Shown here in pieces: positions 51,282 to 63,699 of a stretch of 64,000 nt of DNA (its first letter is position 1; each line of letters starts with the position of its first letter). Below the pieces are notes generated by a model. It worked only from the letters and a program-made list of their open reading frames with translations, did no database searches and was not told the origin of the DNA. The stretch covers positions 3,888,501 to 3,952,500 of the forward strand of contig CP141143.1 in NCBI GenBank assembly GCA_035235625.1, written 5' to 3'. Origin of the DNA: Saururus chinensis (lineage: Eukaryota; Streptophyta; Magnoliopsida; Piperales; Saururaceae). Both the position numbers and the translations under genes were made by a program.

Positions 51282-53257
51282 GGAGGGAGAGTGGACTTCT
51301 AAAACAGAAAAAAAAAACAATAGAAATAAGAGTTGTGACCAATAAGACTGCTTAGACATGGGTTTGGCAGAAGCCTCGTTTTTTTAGAGGGTTTCAGAAT
51401 TGGATTAACATCGCCAGGTTAGGCTCTATATTAGTATTCTAAAGTGTTGTGGAGTTGTGCCTGGTTCTTTCATTCATCACTGAATTGTTTTCCTTAAGAA
51501 GTTGGTATTGATATTTATTGATGTCTTGATGATGAGGAGGGAGGGAACGGATTGCAGATTCCCAAGGGAGTGACATTGGTTGATTACTTGATTATTTTTA
51601 TCTGTGAGAAAGTAAGGTAAGAGCCCGAGAGATGGATATGTGGTGTTGATCGCAGATAAGAATTCAAAGGGAGCATTGATTGTGGAATAAAAGGGTGAGT
51701 AGCGGGTGGGCCAAGTTGGGCAAAAGAAGACGGCAGACATTGCAGGGTAAAAATAAAGGTGAGATAAAGAGGCACTCAAATTATCATCTTGTCAAGTTTC
51801 TTGCTAGCTCCAACATCATTGCTCCGCGGGCACTACAGTCTATTTATAGTATTTGTTTCAGTCACAATTCCTTCGTATCGGAGATTCAAGACGGAGACAT
51901 AAGGCTCAAACACAAATGTTTTCGAGCTGAATTAATTATATTGTATATGGCGGGTTATGTGTAGACGCTGGTTGTATGTTTGTTTTGAAGACTAAAAAGA
52001 AGAGGCAAAGAGAAAGCTTTTTCGGAGTGACATGAAAGTTTGAGATATTTGTATTTAAAAATCATTTTGATGGCAGTTCATTGCTGTTGATATATATGCG
52101 GTCATCTGCATGCTTTATGCATTCAAAGATAAGTGAAAGCTGCAGTGAAACAAGGCATCGCTAGTCCCTAGATTTCTCCGTCTCCTTGGATTGAGTGGAA
52201 GTGAGATGTGAACCTCAAAGGACCTGAGTGAGAACTTCCCCACATTTCTTCTTCTTTTGCATGCATGGCATGTGCCTGGCACTCAGTTTTTAGCATTGTC
52301 TCTTTGTTTGGTTTCGGGGCTCTGCATAAGAGTGCCAAAAACAACGTTGGGATGTAGCATGGAAGTCGGACCCATAACGAACCGACAGTATTATACACTG
52401 AAAATGACCTTCTTTCGTAGCTCCCGTGACCTAACGAGCACTTTAATCAGCCCAGTATATGTTTTCACATTTACTGTTGACTATTCTTCCCTTCTATCTT
52501 CTGCAACTCTGCAACTACACCTCTTCCTTGCATTATTTCCTTTCTTTCTGCGCTCCATCTTAAACTTGGACCAACCCACCACGATCACACTGCCTGTCTC
52601 TCCTGCAAACGTTCAGAGATTGACTCTTTGACTGTCTCTACCTTCTAACTACTTCACGTGCCCACTGTCACTAATTAATTCACACCACTGACCAAACTTA
52701 TTTCTATTCTTAATTGGAAGGGTCAGAGGCTCTCAGCTTAAGTGTTAACAAGGTAATTAATTTGGATATCATGTACGGTATTATCATTCAGAAAACTTAT
52801 GATTTATTTGATTTTTCTCCTCGCTTGATGAGGATGAGGAATACCATGCAATTTGTGTTAGCCGGGCTGTAGCGAAACTAATTGAGAACGATTATTAGAG
52901 GCTCTAATCTAGCCTCCTCCGTCCCTCGGGACCAGCAAGAGGTAGTACATGAATCCAGTATCCTCAGCCTATTTAGCGAGTAATAAGTTTGGTTTAGGGT
53001 TATCAACAAAAAAAAGTTTGGCCTAGGATTGATAGCAAATCGATTGACCAAAGTGGAGCTTTCCCAACTTCACTCGAACCTGATCTAATTTCACGCCGAG
53101 TACGGCTTCGTTCATTTTATTCTGTATCAAGCCTAGTCAAGCCAAGTCTATTTTTTCTTAGAATGGCAAGTTTCCTACCCCAAGCTATAGCCAGCCCACC
53201 TCATTTTGTTTAAGTAAGTAACTTAAAGGTTTTTTTTTTCTTTCCCATGCATCCATT
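51282..53257. other. Intergenic stretch, no recognised gene
   Basis: Begins with the cyclin 3' UTR. Open frames at 51477-51779, 51680-51964 and 52257-52631 overlap on opposite strands or lack family character. Nothing else I can support. Confidence 0.5.
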
Positions 53258-53310
53258 GTGACACCCACCCCTCTATTAAATTACCCACCCCCAACTTACC
53301 CACCCCATGA
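53258..53310 (+). repeat. Candidate left terminal repeat of the MULE
   Basis: GTGACACCCACCCCTC and two further CCCACCCC copies within 50 bp. The inverted window end (64000 backwards) reads GAGTCGCCCACCCCCACTCT and also has a second GCCCACCCCACTG about 60 bp in. Similarity is clear at motif level but not along the whole length. Confidence 0.45.
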
Positions 53311-53586
53311 GAGTGTAACCCATTTGACTCTCTACCTCGCCGGAGACCTCGCCAGAGCCCTCACCGAAACCCTTGCCTAAACCGTCACCAGCGACCACTG
53401 TCCACAAGGGTGGCCACCGTCCATTCCTCATTTCCTCCTTCCTTTGTTCTTTCTTTTCTTAAAACTTTTTTACTTTTGGCACCCTCTTTTTGGAGTTCTC
53501 ACCGGCAACCTTATCGGATATTGATCTTCTTCTTAGTAGATCTCCCCTTCAAAGAATAGTTTGTGGGCAATCATTTTTTGTCTAAT

Positions 53587-56540
53587 ATGGATGCATTTGA
53601 CAAGTTATCAATTGAAAAGGTAGAAGAATATGATTTTTGTCCTAATGAACTAATACCCACACAAGATAGTGAGACAAAGGTACATTCCTATCACCTAACT
53701 ACCATCATTTAAGAAAAAAGATGTTTTTTACATTCATTTATTTTTGCATTCCTTTTGTTTAATTATTAGTAAGATGTATACCAAGTAGTGCATACCATAT
53801 GTTTGACAAAATGCATATGAGTGGTAATGGTTTCTAAGAAGACTATATTCAATTTTTTTTATTAGTTTGAATAATATTTGACACATTCAATGCCATCAAA
53901 TGATCATTCCGAAGATATTTTACTCAACACTTCTCCATTAAAGGTACTTTTTGTTACAATATATTTTGTATATGTAGTGTATTTGAATAAACATGTGTAA
54001 CATAGAATAGTCTCCAAAATTATTGTTTGACTTTTGGAATAGGTTGAAGAGAATGTAGTCGTTTCATCCTCATTGTATGGCCATTCCGAAATTCCTTACA
54101 TGGTTCAAAGTTCAAAGGTATAAGTTCAAATATTTGAACATTGTATATTATGTTGTTGAAAAATGCATTTATTTGATATAGTTTGTAATAATGACATTTT
54201 AATATCTTTAATAGATTGAAGAAAATGAAGTTTCCTTATCATTATCAAATTTCATTTCTAATGACATTTCATTAGCCCTTCAAACCTCAAAGGTACAACC
54301 TTATTCAAAATATATGATCATGTTATCTAGTTAGAATTTTAGATGTAGATTTTAACTTCAATTTTTGTTGAAATGTAGGTATTTGGTACTCGCGATGAAT
54401 TATTAGATTGGGCGAGGAGTGTATGTTTGAAGCATGGAACGGTTATTGTAATACTAAGATATGATGGACCTTATTCTTGACGAACACCTCGTCTTCTTCT
54501 TGGTTGTGAGAGATCTCTTAAATATATTCCAAGGAAACAATCTACAACAAAATCTTCGACAATAAAATGTGAGTGTCCATTTCGGTTAAAAGGAACTCAA
54601 GTTACTACAAATGATATTGTTGGGTGGAAATTAGAGTTTTATGTGGTTGGCATAACCATAAAAAATTTGAATATGGTGAGAGTCATTCAGTGGCGGGAAG
54701 ATTGAAGCCAAATGAGAAAATGATTGTCCAAGAAATGTCTACTGTGGGGGTAAAACCAAGTGCTATTTTGAGGAGGCTAAAGGAAAAAGACCCAAATAAT
54801 TATTCCACATTATGCAGTATTTATAGTGCAAGGAAAAGGATGAGGTTAAAGTCTTGTGAAGGTCGAACTCAAATGCAAGAGTTGATGAAATGCCTTGAAG
54901 AAGCTAAATATGTCACTTACTATAGGAGGGATGAAAAAACGCAAATGGTGTCTGATTTATTTTTTGCACATCCACAGTCCATGCATTTGGTGAATCTCTT
55001 CTCAAAGGTTTTTGTGATTGATTGCACATACAAGACAAATAGATTCTCTTTGCCTATGTTTTGTATTGTCGGAATTGCCTCAACAACCCAAAACTTCTAT
55101 GCTTGCTTCTCTTTTTTGTCATCTGAGAAGAAGAGTAGTTTCACATGGGCACTAGAGAAATTCAAGTCTTTGCTAAACCCAAATGAATTGCCACTAGTTT
55201 TTGTTTCAAATAGAGACCAAGCATTAATTAAAGCATTGAGGAAAGTGTTCCTACAATCAAAGAATATGATTTGTGTGTGGCATATTGCTAAATGTATTTT
55301 CACAAATTGTCGAAAAGAATTTAGGGATGGTGAAGTTGCATGGGATACATTTTTGAATAGTTGGAAGACTTTGGTTTACTCAGAGAATGTTGATCAATTT
55401 GAAGCATTAATGAAGAAATTCAAGGAGGACTACAAGGCCTACACTAAAGTGTTGAAGTATTTGGATCAAACATGGCTTATTCCATATAAAGAGTGTTTTA
55501 TATCAGCATGGACAGACAAATATATGCACTTTGGGAACAAGGCATCAAACAGGGTTGAGTGTGCACATGCTCAAATTAAGAAATAGCTTAGGTCAATAGA
55601 TGTATCTTTACTTGAATCCTGGCGGGTGATACATAATGTTGTTTTATCACAAATTGATAAAATAAAAGCTTCTTTCGAAGATAGTAGAATAAGAGTTAGA
55701 CATATGCTTAACATTTCATTTTATAAAGAATTGATTGGAAATGTGTCAAAGGCAGCATTGGAGCTAATTGAGATTGAAAAAATAAAAAGTAATGGGATGG
55801 GCATCATTGAAGTTTCTTGTGATCACAAGTTAAGGATTACCCATGACTTGCCATATGCTCATCAATTATCACAATGGATTCTTGAAGGTCAAAGTGTTCC
55901 CTTATATGAAGTTGACATGCATTGGAGGAAACTATCTTTTGAAGGATCATTTGATTGAACTACGGAGATTGATTTTGTGTCAAATTTGGAGAAGTTACTT
56001 CAAAAGTTTATGAATTCTAATGATTTGATGAAAATACAAATGAATGAACAAGTAATTGAGATGATTAATCCCAAATCTACATCTTTGCGTGACCCACCAT
56101 TGTTATCCAGGAAGCGTGGAAGACCTAAGGGTGTTTCAAAAAAATAAGATAAATGTTGAGCATCCTCAAGGAGGGACCCTTTTGGATTTGAATATGTTGA
56201 GGCTGATGTAAAGAGTCAAAACAGTGTACGAAAGCCCACTATAGCCAAGTTGCAGCCAAAGAGGCCAAAAAAGGGGGAAGTCATGCAACCAATGCAATCA
56301 AATATTACATCATTGCTTCAAGAACTTCCCAAAGCAATCATACCATATGTAGACAATATTGTGAATGTTCCATCTGACGTACATTGTGGTTTCAGAGTTA
56401 TAGCTGCTTCACTTGGAATGGGAGAAGATGGATGGAAGAAAGTGAGAAGTGATCTAATCGATGAGTTGTTGCTACATCGTCTTGAATATGAAAAGTTGTT
56501 TGCAAGTAAAGAAAGAGTAAATGAATTGGAGCTAATGTAG
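53587..56540 (+). pseudogene. MULE transposase with WRKY-GCM1-like finger, SWIM region and OTU-like tail
   Basis: Candidate exons begin at ATG 53587 (53587-53679), followed by three short similar exons (about 53884-53943, 54043-54117, 54214-54292), each ending before GTA. A long exon then starts after ATGTAG at about 54379 (VFGTRDELLDWARSV). A C-x-C ... C ... H-x-H finger (KCECPFRLKG, LCGWHNH), the MULE domain with its acidic triad (VIDCTYKTN, SNRDQALI, NRVECAHAQ), a SWIM-like SCDHKLRITH, and an OTU-like DVHCGFRVIAASLGMGEDGW follow; the OTU Asp and Cys are kept. It is decayed: in-frame stops at about 54478, 55584, 55957, 56145 and 56155, and a frame change near 54640. Best intact stretch 54624-55583. 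The host is not expected to make active transposase from it. Confidence 0.85.
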
Positions 56541-57545
56541 TTACATATCAGTGTACAAAAATGAAACTACATAACTGCTCAAAATAAAATTTTCCTTCCC
56601 TGCCACTCGAAAAACATAACTGCTCCAAAAAACAAGAGTTCAAAGGACAACTACATATCACATCTACACATCTACACTATGTCTTCTTTTTTCCCTTCCC
56701 TTTCGTTCGTGACTTCAGGGTTACTCTTTCCTTTCTCCTTGGATACAATGTCTTCTCTAATTCATCAGACTCATTAGCTTCAATAACATCACCATCAAGA
56801 AGTGTAGCCAATACAGCTCGCTGATTCTCCCTAAGGGATTGCACCCCTACATCCTCATCATCAAGAGCTAATGTGTCACGCCCCGGAGATGGCTGACCCG
56901 AGCCGAACCCGGTCCAGGGGCCTGTCAAGCGCGCGGGGGCGACGAAGGGGAATTTGAGAAACGATCTAGCGAAAGACTTAACCCTAACCACGGGCGATTA
57001 ACAGAAATTACGGAGTATGCACAATCCTTTGAGCAAGAGTAAATAAAGAGGGGAAAAAAGGTGTTGCTTATCACAAAGTAAACAACAATCTCAAACCCAC
57101 AAGCTTAGTTTAAGTAAAGCCCACACCAGCTCAAAATAAGTCATAAGCATCACAACTGTAAAATGTGACATAAATCCAAAACAAGAACCTTACACAAAGG
57201 TTCAAAACAACAGCATAACCAAGGAAAATAAACAACACAAAGATATCCACGATCACATCTAAGCCATCTCCGACCTTTCCTCAAAGAGGAGATCCTGTCC
57301 GTCTGTGTATCGTACCACGCAACCCCAAATCAAAACACAAGAAAGAGGGGTGAGTTTAACAAACTCAGCAATGGTTTTTAATATCATTAACAACATCAAA
57401 AATACGATAGCATAGTGATAAAATCATTCAAATCAAAGATTTACATGGTGCATCATTTTCTAATCACATATACACATCACCTAAAACTGCATCATAATGC
57501 ATCATAATCCACATAATTTCATTCTCATCATAACATCTTGCATGA

Positions 57546-57826
57546 AATGTATCTCTAACATACATATTCCATCAAGCATCATATCAAAATCAACCTACAT
57601 GGATGTATCTCTAACATACATATTCCCACATGCAACATCTCATAATCAACCTGCATGGATGTATCTCTAACATATATATTCCCACATGCATTCACATCAA
57701 AGTCAACCTGCATGGATGTATCTCTAACATATATATTCCCACATGCATTCACATTAAAGTCAACCTACATGGATGTATCTCTAACATACATATTCCATCA
57801 TGCATCATATCATAACAACCTCCATC
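57546..57826 (+). repeat. 56-57-bp tandem repeat, about 5 units
   Basis: TGTATCTCTAACATAYATAT starts units at about 57548, 57604, 57660, 57717 and 57774; each continues CCCACATGCA..TCA and CAACCTRCATGGA. It lies in the solo LTR and creates a repetitive open frame (57630-57815) that is not a gene. Confidence 0.93.
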
Positions 57827-58860
57827 AAGGAGTAGTCACACATTGGTGCCACGAAGGCGTGTAAAGGTCCAAAATTTTACACAAGAATTCAAGAAAGATC
57901 GGGGTTGTCAATCCCTAATACTGCTCGCCCTGGACGATTCTAGCCAAGGATGTCCCATTCTCACACAGAGAATCTAAAGCAAGGGTGTTCGCCCAGGGAC
58001 ATCTCTTGCAGAGGGAAGAGCCCGAGTTCTTACACAAAGAACCCTAGAACACGTGGTAGCAGGGTGCACACGGCATACCACACTGGATTCTCAGGGTCCA
58101 GATGACACACATAATAACATTCTCATAATCCGCAAGACAAGTACACAACTCGTCCCCACATCATTCCATTTAACTAGACTCAACCCGGGGAGTGCACTCG
58201 TTCCACACAGGAACTTCAAATCAAAAACATGTCCTTTTGGACCAACCAACTTTCGATTAATCCACAACTGATCAATCCGGCACACAATTTTACCACATTG
58301 CATCCAATCGATCAAATTCGATTAACCTCAATGAAGCCTCAATTGGAAATCCATTTTCATAATGCATGCAGCATGGTACATACGTGGGTAAAGCATACAT
58401 GAATCCTAATCCATGATAAGTGCTCTCATCAGCCCCTAATGCATCATTCATAATCACAATATCAAGCTTCAACATCATCATTTAACCCCACATGTGTGTA
58501 TGTATCTAGTAGAAGTATTTCACATAATGCATGCCAACATGCTTGAAATTAAACTCACTATCACACTACAAATGTGAATTTCTATCTAAACATGAATTCC
58601 AGCGGAAATCATAGGAGAAGAATCGTTGAAATCGTATCCCAATTCAAAACTCAACCACAAAGGCTAAACCCATATAACATCACTCATTTCATCATTGAGT
58701 CATGACATTCACCAACATCCACACACAACTAACCACAATCTATCATGACAAATCAGTCCAATAATAGATTATAGTTCTACTGAAAATATGCTTAACAATG
58801 AGAAACCAACCATTCATAATTTAAAGATGACGATTCCAACATCATGCCACAAAACATAAG

Positions 58861-59156
58861 TAGGGATGCCACTCGGGTTGGGTAAATGGTAAACCCGACC
58901 TGACCCGACCCTAATGGGTCGGGTCGGGTTTTAGTGATCCAACCCGACCCGACCCAAATATAAATATAAATATAAATTTATATATTTTTTAATATTATTT
59001 TTTAAAAAAAATTGAAATAATAATAATATATATATATATAATATTTTTTTAATCTATTCGGGTTAAACGGGTTGGGTTCGGGTCATTGCTTTGTGATGTG
59101 GGTTCGGGTTCGGGTTTGGCAAAACCCGACCCGAACCCGACCCAGTGGCCTCACTA
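58861..59156. mobile_element. hAT-type MITE nested in the solo LTR
   Basis: A 296-bp element with ends TAGGGATGCCACTCGGGT and CCCAGTGGCCTCACTA, flanked by a perfect 8-bp duplication AACATAAG (58853-58860, 59157-59164). It is the same family as 7448-7744, with GGGTCGGGTCGGGTT-type arrays at both ends. This copy keeps its CCCGACC arrays better, so it is probably younger. Confidence 0.95.
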
Positions 59157-62100
59157 AACATAAGTCATTCCACAAATTCCTAAGCATATATCTCAATTCC
59201 ATAACCTTAATAGCATGCCTTTTCAGTAGCATAACATAGCTTAAAACACACCACATTCATATGAAATTGGCAATCTAAAGTGGAATCATCAAAATAAACA
59301 TCATGTATTATAAAATCAATCTGTTGTGTAGCCGTTCGAATGCCCTTTAGGCCGTTTGATCGGTTAAATGCAAAATTTTAAATTTTACAGTTTGGCCATT
59401 CGAACGCCTAGCAGGCCGTTCGATCGGCTGAACTGGAAAATTACCGATCCGACAGTGTTGCTGTTCGAACGCCCAGAAGGGTCGTTGGAACGCCAACAAG
59501 GCAGAACTGGTCATCTTCTTTCTTTCACAAATCCAAACCGAAACACCATTGATAACACTTCAAATCCACATCTAACACCCTAATCATCATCAAAAGTCCT
59601 CATTGACTTCCAGAACATCAAACCATATCATAATAATGTAAAACCCTAAGAAATCGGGATTAAATAATTTTATTTTTTAATCTTACCATTAACACACCAA
59701 ATCAAGCAAACTCCATTCGAAATAAGCTAAAAATGAAGAGTTTTACCATGGATAACCAGAGATTTTGAAGACCCATTACCTCAGCACTTGATTAAGCTCG
59801 GATGAAAGAGTAACCCTTCTTGAAATCCTTGAAAACACAATGAGTTTGAATTAAACTCTAATAGAAATCGATTTACCCAAGAAATCCCTAATTAAATCTT
59901 AGATCTAGGGTTTGTTGGTAGTAAAAATCGAATTTTGAATGTTAGGGTTTGTAATAAAACACAAATTAGTAGTTTTTGATGCCCAAAAATGAATTGAATC
60001 AAGGGGAAAATGGTAGATTTGGAAAAGCTTAAGAAGAAAGTCATGGATTAGTGTTTAATTAAAGTAAGCTTACCTTAAAACGCTTCTAATTCGGGCCTAA
60101 TTAGGGATTAGGCCTGCCTCCCTCCTTAGCCTATTCCCAAAAATGAAAATGGCTCTGGTTTGCCCTTTTATAGTAAGGGTTGGGGTATGCATGGGTAAGT
60201 TTTGGGGTGTAAATAGGAAAAGTAGGCTAAAAATGGGTATTTTACAAATTTAAGCTCTAATTAAGCCTAATAAAATTTTAAAAATTTTTGTATAATCTTA
60301 GGTAGATATCTAGGTTCATTTGACCCAAAAATAAAATTTTCGAATGCCAATTGAGGTCCGCCAAAACCCTAATTTTTGGGAAAATAGTAAAAATTCTAAA
60401 AAATCTCAAAAATTCACATTTGGTTTAAAATTACTTAAAATCACTAATGTAATAGTTGATTTTGGTTAAAACCATTACAAACACTATTTATTCATGAAAT
60501 CACTGAATAAGATCAGAAAACACGTTAATCTCACGATAACCAATAATTAAAGAAAACCAAAACCGGTTTAGAGATGAGGGTCCTTACATAATGACTTCTC
60601 TAACAAGGCAATGACATCATTTATGCGAACATGCTACACAAGATAAATAAAGATGTTAGAGACCTAATTACTTAAATTAAACAAAACACTTTGAAGTAAA
60701 GAAGTACCTATTGTTCATCTTTTGATATGACGTAATGACAATTTGATTTATCTGTGCGCTTTGCGGGGTTTTGAACAATTTTATGTGTAATAGAATTGTA
60801 CCACTTTGCATATCTTGCTGCACAATCCCAAGGCTTTTTCACATGTTCTAATTCTTCCAACGACACCTGTTGTATTTCACTACGATTCCATGTCGATGGA
60901 TCTCCATCATAGTGCAGAATATAACTTTTTGCATTGGCACCCCTATTGGAATCTGTTGTTGGATGAGGTGGTGGAGGTGGGATAGTTTGGATAAAACCAA
61001 ACTGTCTTAGTACTCGCTCAGGGTTGTATGCCTCATTAACATGAAAAGAGAATAATATCCCAGAGTACATTGCATTTTGAGGTAGCATGTACACGCTTCT
61101 TTCTTCACAACAAGGATTCCAAATCACCTATAATATGCAAATAAATTTGAGCAAGTAACTCTATATCTATTATTATATACAATTACCTATAATAACATTT
61201 TACCTCATGAGCCTTCAAATCATCCAATGCCTCCCTAAAATATTCCAATTTCGGTTTTGGGTGTGTGGGTTGCCGCTTCACTTGTTTCCACCGCAATGCA
61301 CGCTCTTCCCCTGCTTCAAAGTCGGGGTTAATAGCTGGTCTATCAATTCGAAAGTGTTCATACGACCATGCCTATAAGAGTAGACACCACATGTTAGTAT
61401 ATAATATGCAATTTATATATATGATATAAAATATCCAGTAATTTGACGCACCTCTAGTAGAGTCAAATATCCAGTAATTTGATGCACTTCTAATCTTGAA
61501 GCAACTCCCAACTGGCGGTATAAATATGTTAGTGTGGCTGCTCCCCAAGCATATTTTGAGACTGCATCAAGCTCCACAAGTAAATTTAAATACTTTGCTG
61601 GTACCATGCTTCTGGACTTATCACAAAAAATAGTACAACCCAACAAGTATAACAAGTAAGCTCTAGCGGCACATTCCAAATCCATGGCAGATGCATCCTT
61701 GGGTAATTTACTAAACTTAGTGTGAAGCCAACCCAAATTAAGATATTTTCCTTTGCATTCAGCTAGCTCAGCTTTAATTTCTTTTAAACTTACCCCTAAA
61801 ACACTGCTACACAAATTAGCCAGTCCCTCACCTTTGAATTCAAGGGTTGTCACTGCTCTTCCCACCACAAGGATATTAATCAATTGATGGACATCATCTA
61901 AAGTGATCGTCAACTCTCCAAATGGCAAATGAAATGTGTTCGTTTCAGGATGCCATCTCTCAACTAAGGCAGATATCCAAACTTTATTACAAGTATTGTA
62001 TAATACCTTTGCTAAAGAAAGTAATCCAGTTTTCCTTACCAAAGGTTCTATCCGCTGGCCATTGATATTACACTCGTTTAGCTTATGAGTATGTTGAAGG

Positions 62101-62459
62101 CATCGCAAGCTATTACGTCCCTAAAAAAAATTAAGATATTTATGTAGGATATTGCATAATGATTGAAAATATATTGTCAAAAATGTTAGTTAACAAAAAA
62201 TTACCTTACTTGTCCATATCTCATGGGCAATATGTGTTTTAAAACTTTTTAACACACTTGAGTCAATTGGCCCTCCTGGAAATTGTTCGGCTTCTTCCCC
62301 ACCTTCGTGTACATTTTATTTCTCCTATTTGATCAAGTTCTTCATTAATGTCTCCTTCCACTTATCTCCATAAATTTGACTTTAAAATTTCATTGGCAGC
62401 ACTTTTTGATCTCCTATATGAAGCCGTTTGTCGTTTCCTTTTCATCTTGGGAAAACCTA

Positions 62460-63596
62460 CATATTATATAACATTTCAGCAATTAGCCGTCACTGTAATT
62501 TAACTAACTGAGATAATTCAGTTTGTCAGTTGCCAATTCAATGTGTCAGTGAGAATTTAGTTCAACAACTAACAATTGACAAAAACATTATAATTGTTGG
62601 AGGGTAAAGTAGCAACTAAGAATAAAACTGTAATTTATAAGCAGATGAGAATAAAACCATAGCTTATAAGCACTAAGAATTTCAATTGTTGGAGGATAAA
62701 GTAGCAAAAATTGAAATGTGAATCATGAAAATCGTTAGAACAAAGAAATAAATGAATTTCAGTCACAGTTTTACAAATTTACCGTAGTTATCAAATCATT
62801 AGAACAAAGAACATGAATTTCACTCACTCGTATCAAATCATTAGATCAAATACATAAGGAAAGCAATTAAGCTAGTTGCACAATCAAAACATGGTGTAAG
62901 CCTCAAAACAGAAAGATGCAACCATGGAACTCTTACAATTTGACCGGCTACGACCAGGTCCTGCCACTTCCACAACCTAATTGACTGACATGTATGCAAA
63001 TCTCCAAGTGAGTTCCTACTACCGTATACAACCTAAATGACTGTTAGCCTAGATGGTAGAACTGCTTCAACTTTTCTTTGAAATGAGCAACCACAGAAAT
63101 TTTAAACAAATGGCAAAAGCAATTTATGAAACAAGTGAAAAAAGTAGAAGAAGAAGAAATGGATGAAGTGAAGAGAGAAGAAACTGAGCAATGGGAGGAA
63201 TAGAGATGCAAACAATTTTGTCTGCTGCAAGTGTAATAGATAGTATACGAATTTGTACTATCTATTACACTTGCTGCAAAAAAAACCACAGGCAGCACGA
63301 TTTGGTTTCAATTGTTATCATAGTCATGAATAATTTGGAGCAAAATAGATATTAAATAAGCAAATAGCATGTCCTTACTCTGATATGCTTCAATAACAGA
63401 ACCGGTGTATCATAAAAGCAGATTGACAACTACAGTATCAAGAGAGACGAATAACATGTTAAACTCATAATAGTTGAAATTTGAATTGTATTGACATTTA
63501 GATTTGATAAATGTAGGTGGCTTCTGGTACACATATGGCATTTCAACCATTCAACACTAGGCTGACCAAAATTTCTGCTCAACTGCTAAAAAAAAT
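62460..63596. other. AT-rich stretch between the PMD gene and the right end of the MULE
   Basis: No gene. Repeated weak phrases are visible (AACAAAGAA, ATCAAATCATTAGA at about 62790 and 62830; AAACTGTAATTTATAAGCA at about 62625). Contains the hairpin at 63227-63274. Confidence 0.45.
63227..63274. repeat. Perfect 19-bp hairpin
   Basis: GCAAGTGTAATAGATAGTA and its exact reverse complement flank a 10-base loop (63246-63255). Perfect pairing over 19 bp in decayed DNA suggests a recent foldback duplication. Confidence 0.92.
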
Positions 63597-63692
63597 AAGT
63601 GATTTAGGGCTTGGCCGGAGAAGTGATTTAGTGCTTTGCTAGAGAAGTGATTTAGGGCCTTGCCGGAGAAGTGATTTAAGGCTTCGCCGGAG
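63597..63692 (+). repeat. 24-bp tandem repeat, 4 units
   Basis: AAGTGATTTAGGGCTTGGCC followed by GGAG is repeated four times with few changes (63597, 63621, 63645, 63669). The period is a multiple of three and yields NHFSGKAL repeats on the minus strand. It lies about 300 bp inside the presumed right end of the MULE, a position typical of subterminal repeats. Confidence 0.92.
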
Positions 63693-63699
63693 AAGTTTA

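Larger units (their letters stand above)
56874..60588. mobile_element. Large solo LTR with perfect 5-bp TSD (fossil)
   Basis: Begins TGTCACGCCCCGGAGATGG and ends GAGGGTCCTTACA, typical LTR ends. TAATG occurs directly before (56869-56873) and after (60589-60593), a perfect 5-bp target duplication. No gag/pol sequence or second LTR is inside, so this is a solo LTR of about 3.7 kb (about 3.4 kb without the nested MITE), long for a plant LTR. TGTCACGCCCC starts are seen in plant Ty3/gypsy LTRs, so that superfamily is likely, not proven. It splits the last exon of the PMD gene. The perfect duplication points to a relatively recent insertion. Confidence 0.87.
56677..62445 (-). pseudogene. Plant mobile domain (PMD) gene, interrupted by a solo LTR
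   Basis: Minus-strand exons: about 62205-62445, 61452-62120, 61204-61371, 60708-61127, 60589-60633 continuing at 56677-56868. The PMD core is clear: FPGGPIDSSVLKSFKTHIA, ALVERWHPETNTFHLPFGEL, TITLDDVHQL, AARAYLLYLLGCTIFCDKS, YAWGAATLTYLYRQL, then AWSYEHFRIDRP and VIWNPCCEERSVYML. The C-terminal exon (HVRINDVIALLEKS) is cut by the LTR, and the same frame resumes on its far side (ALDDEDVGVQSLRENQRAVL), ending Lys-rich at TGA/TAA 56677. Other damage: an in-frame stop and a frame change in the first exon (about 62310-62375) and TAG at 60708-60710 just before an intron. PMD genes resemble the Arabidopsis MAIN/MAIL family and are often carried by transposons. Convergent with the transposase, 136 bp apart. 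Confidence 0.85.

Noticed and set aside
56677-56991. Minus frame as a complete 104-residue protein
   Set aside because: Its first 40 residues are read from the end of the solo LTR; only 56677-56868 belongs to the PMD gene.
57546-57826. CRISPR-like regular repeats
   Set aside because: The units are contiguous diverged tandem repeats without unique spacers, inside a plant LTR.
57630-57864. Repetitive open frames with CMDVSLTYIF units
   Set aside because: They arise from the 56-57-bp tandem repeat in the solo LTR.
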